From contig DASXNK010000081.1 in the NCBI GenBank assembly GCA_036495095.1, positions 1-58,068 on the forward strand: a DNA stretch of 58,068 nt, read 5' to 3'. Position 1 is the stretch's first letter. Each line of letters opens with the position of its first letter. The notes beneath the pieces were generated by a model that ran no database searches, was not told the origin of the DNA, and was given only the letters and a program-made list of their open reading frames with translations. This DNA comes from Candidatus Dormiibacterota bacterium. Lineage in GTDB: Bacteria > Chloroflexota > Dormibacteria > Aeolococcales > Aeolococcaceae. Shown here in pieces: positions 58,009-58,068 of the stretch. The position numbers and the translations under genes are program-made.

Positions 58009-58068
58009 CGGCACCACCGCCCTCCTCTGGCTCACGGTGGCGGTGGCGCTCGGCTTCGACTTCACCAA
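58001..58068 (+). CDS. pit: PiT-family inorganic phosphate transporter (partial, N-terminus only)
   Basis: Only 22 codons are inside the window: MPDGTTALLWLTVAVALGFD then FT. The TM-rich start ending in ALGFDFT matches the PiT opening (A-x-x-FDFTNGFHD). Its ATG lies inside the DUF47 3' end, so the pair is coupled. Confidence 0.8.
   Translation, partial: MPDGTTALLWLTVAVALGFDFT

Overview
The window is very GC-rich DNA with tightly packed genes, many 4-base stop/start overlaps and frequent GTG starts. Several features point to a monoderm-like, high-GC soil-type bacterium: a sortase with an LPxTG-like partner, lipoprotein signals, a Tat signal, an actinobacterial-style LppP/LprE protein, three F420/deazaflavin or PPOX-type enzymes and a protein O-mannosyltransferase operon. 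Actinomycetota, Chloroflexota and Dormibacterota all fit. The mix of actinobacterial-type and archaeal-type families (archaeal-style inositol phosphatase plus an ACT/DUF5612 protein) makes a Dormibacterota- or Chloroflexota-like lineage my best guess, but nothing in the window is phylogenetically decisive.

Layout. 1-7.9 kb: metallophosphoesterase, DUF3311 plus sodium/solute symporter, OmpR-type two-component pair, HtrA-like protease, glycosyltransferase, PAP2 phosphatase. 8-14 kb: CHRD lipoprotein, frame-broken LppP/LprE protein, trpS, sortase and its probable substrate, MerR regulator, MOSC protein. 14-20 kb: acyl-CoA ligase, cysteine dioxygenase plus rhodanese, alpha/beta hydrolase, then purU, inositol phosphatase and DUF5612. 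20-28 kb: a minus-strand operon of six genes, five of them chained by 4-base overlaps, for lipid-linked sugar and protein mannosylation. 28-37 kb: a candidate small RNA, a hydrophilin-like protein, glpK, enoyl-CoA hydratase, two methionine-salvage genes (mtnP, mtnA) around a tandem pair of Pro-rich membrane proteins, and nadA.

37-50 kb looks like an accessory and decay zone. It holds a direct repeat flanking a solute-binding protein, fragments of an ABC-2 permease, a universal stress protein and a TetR regulator, and an ORF-less group II intron directly in front of a sensor kinase. Among these sit intact regulator/enzyme pairs (TetR with PPOX protein, Tat hydrolase, DHA2 exporter, His-rich secreted protein, NarL-type two-component system, Crp/Fnr protein, APH kinase). 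49-58 kb has TetR/FAD-monooxygenase and TetR/deazaflavin-reductase pairs with readable operators, VOC proteins, an autoregulated-looking Fic protein, FKBP isomerase, and a phosphate cluster (phoU diverging from DUF47 plus a PiT transporter) with a Pho-box-like repeat between.

The strongest unexpected signals are the ORF-less group II intron at 46.7-47.3 kb, the paralogous Pro-rich membrane proteins each preceded by a coupled mini-ORF, and an orphan terminator suggesting a small RNA near 28.2 kb.
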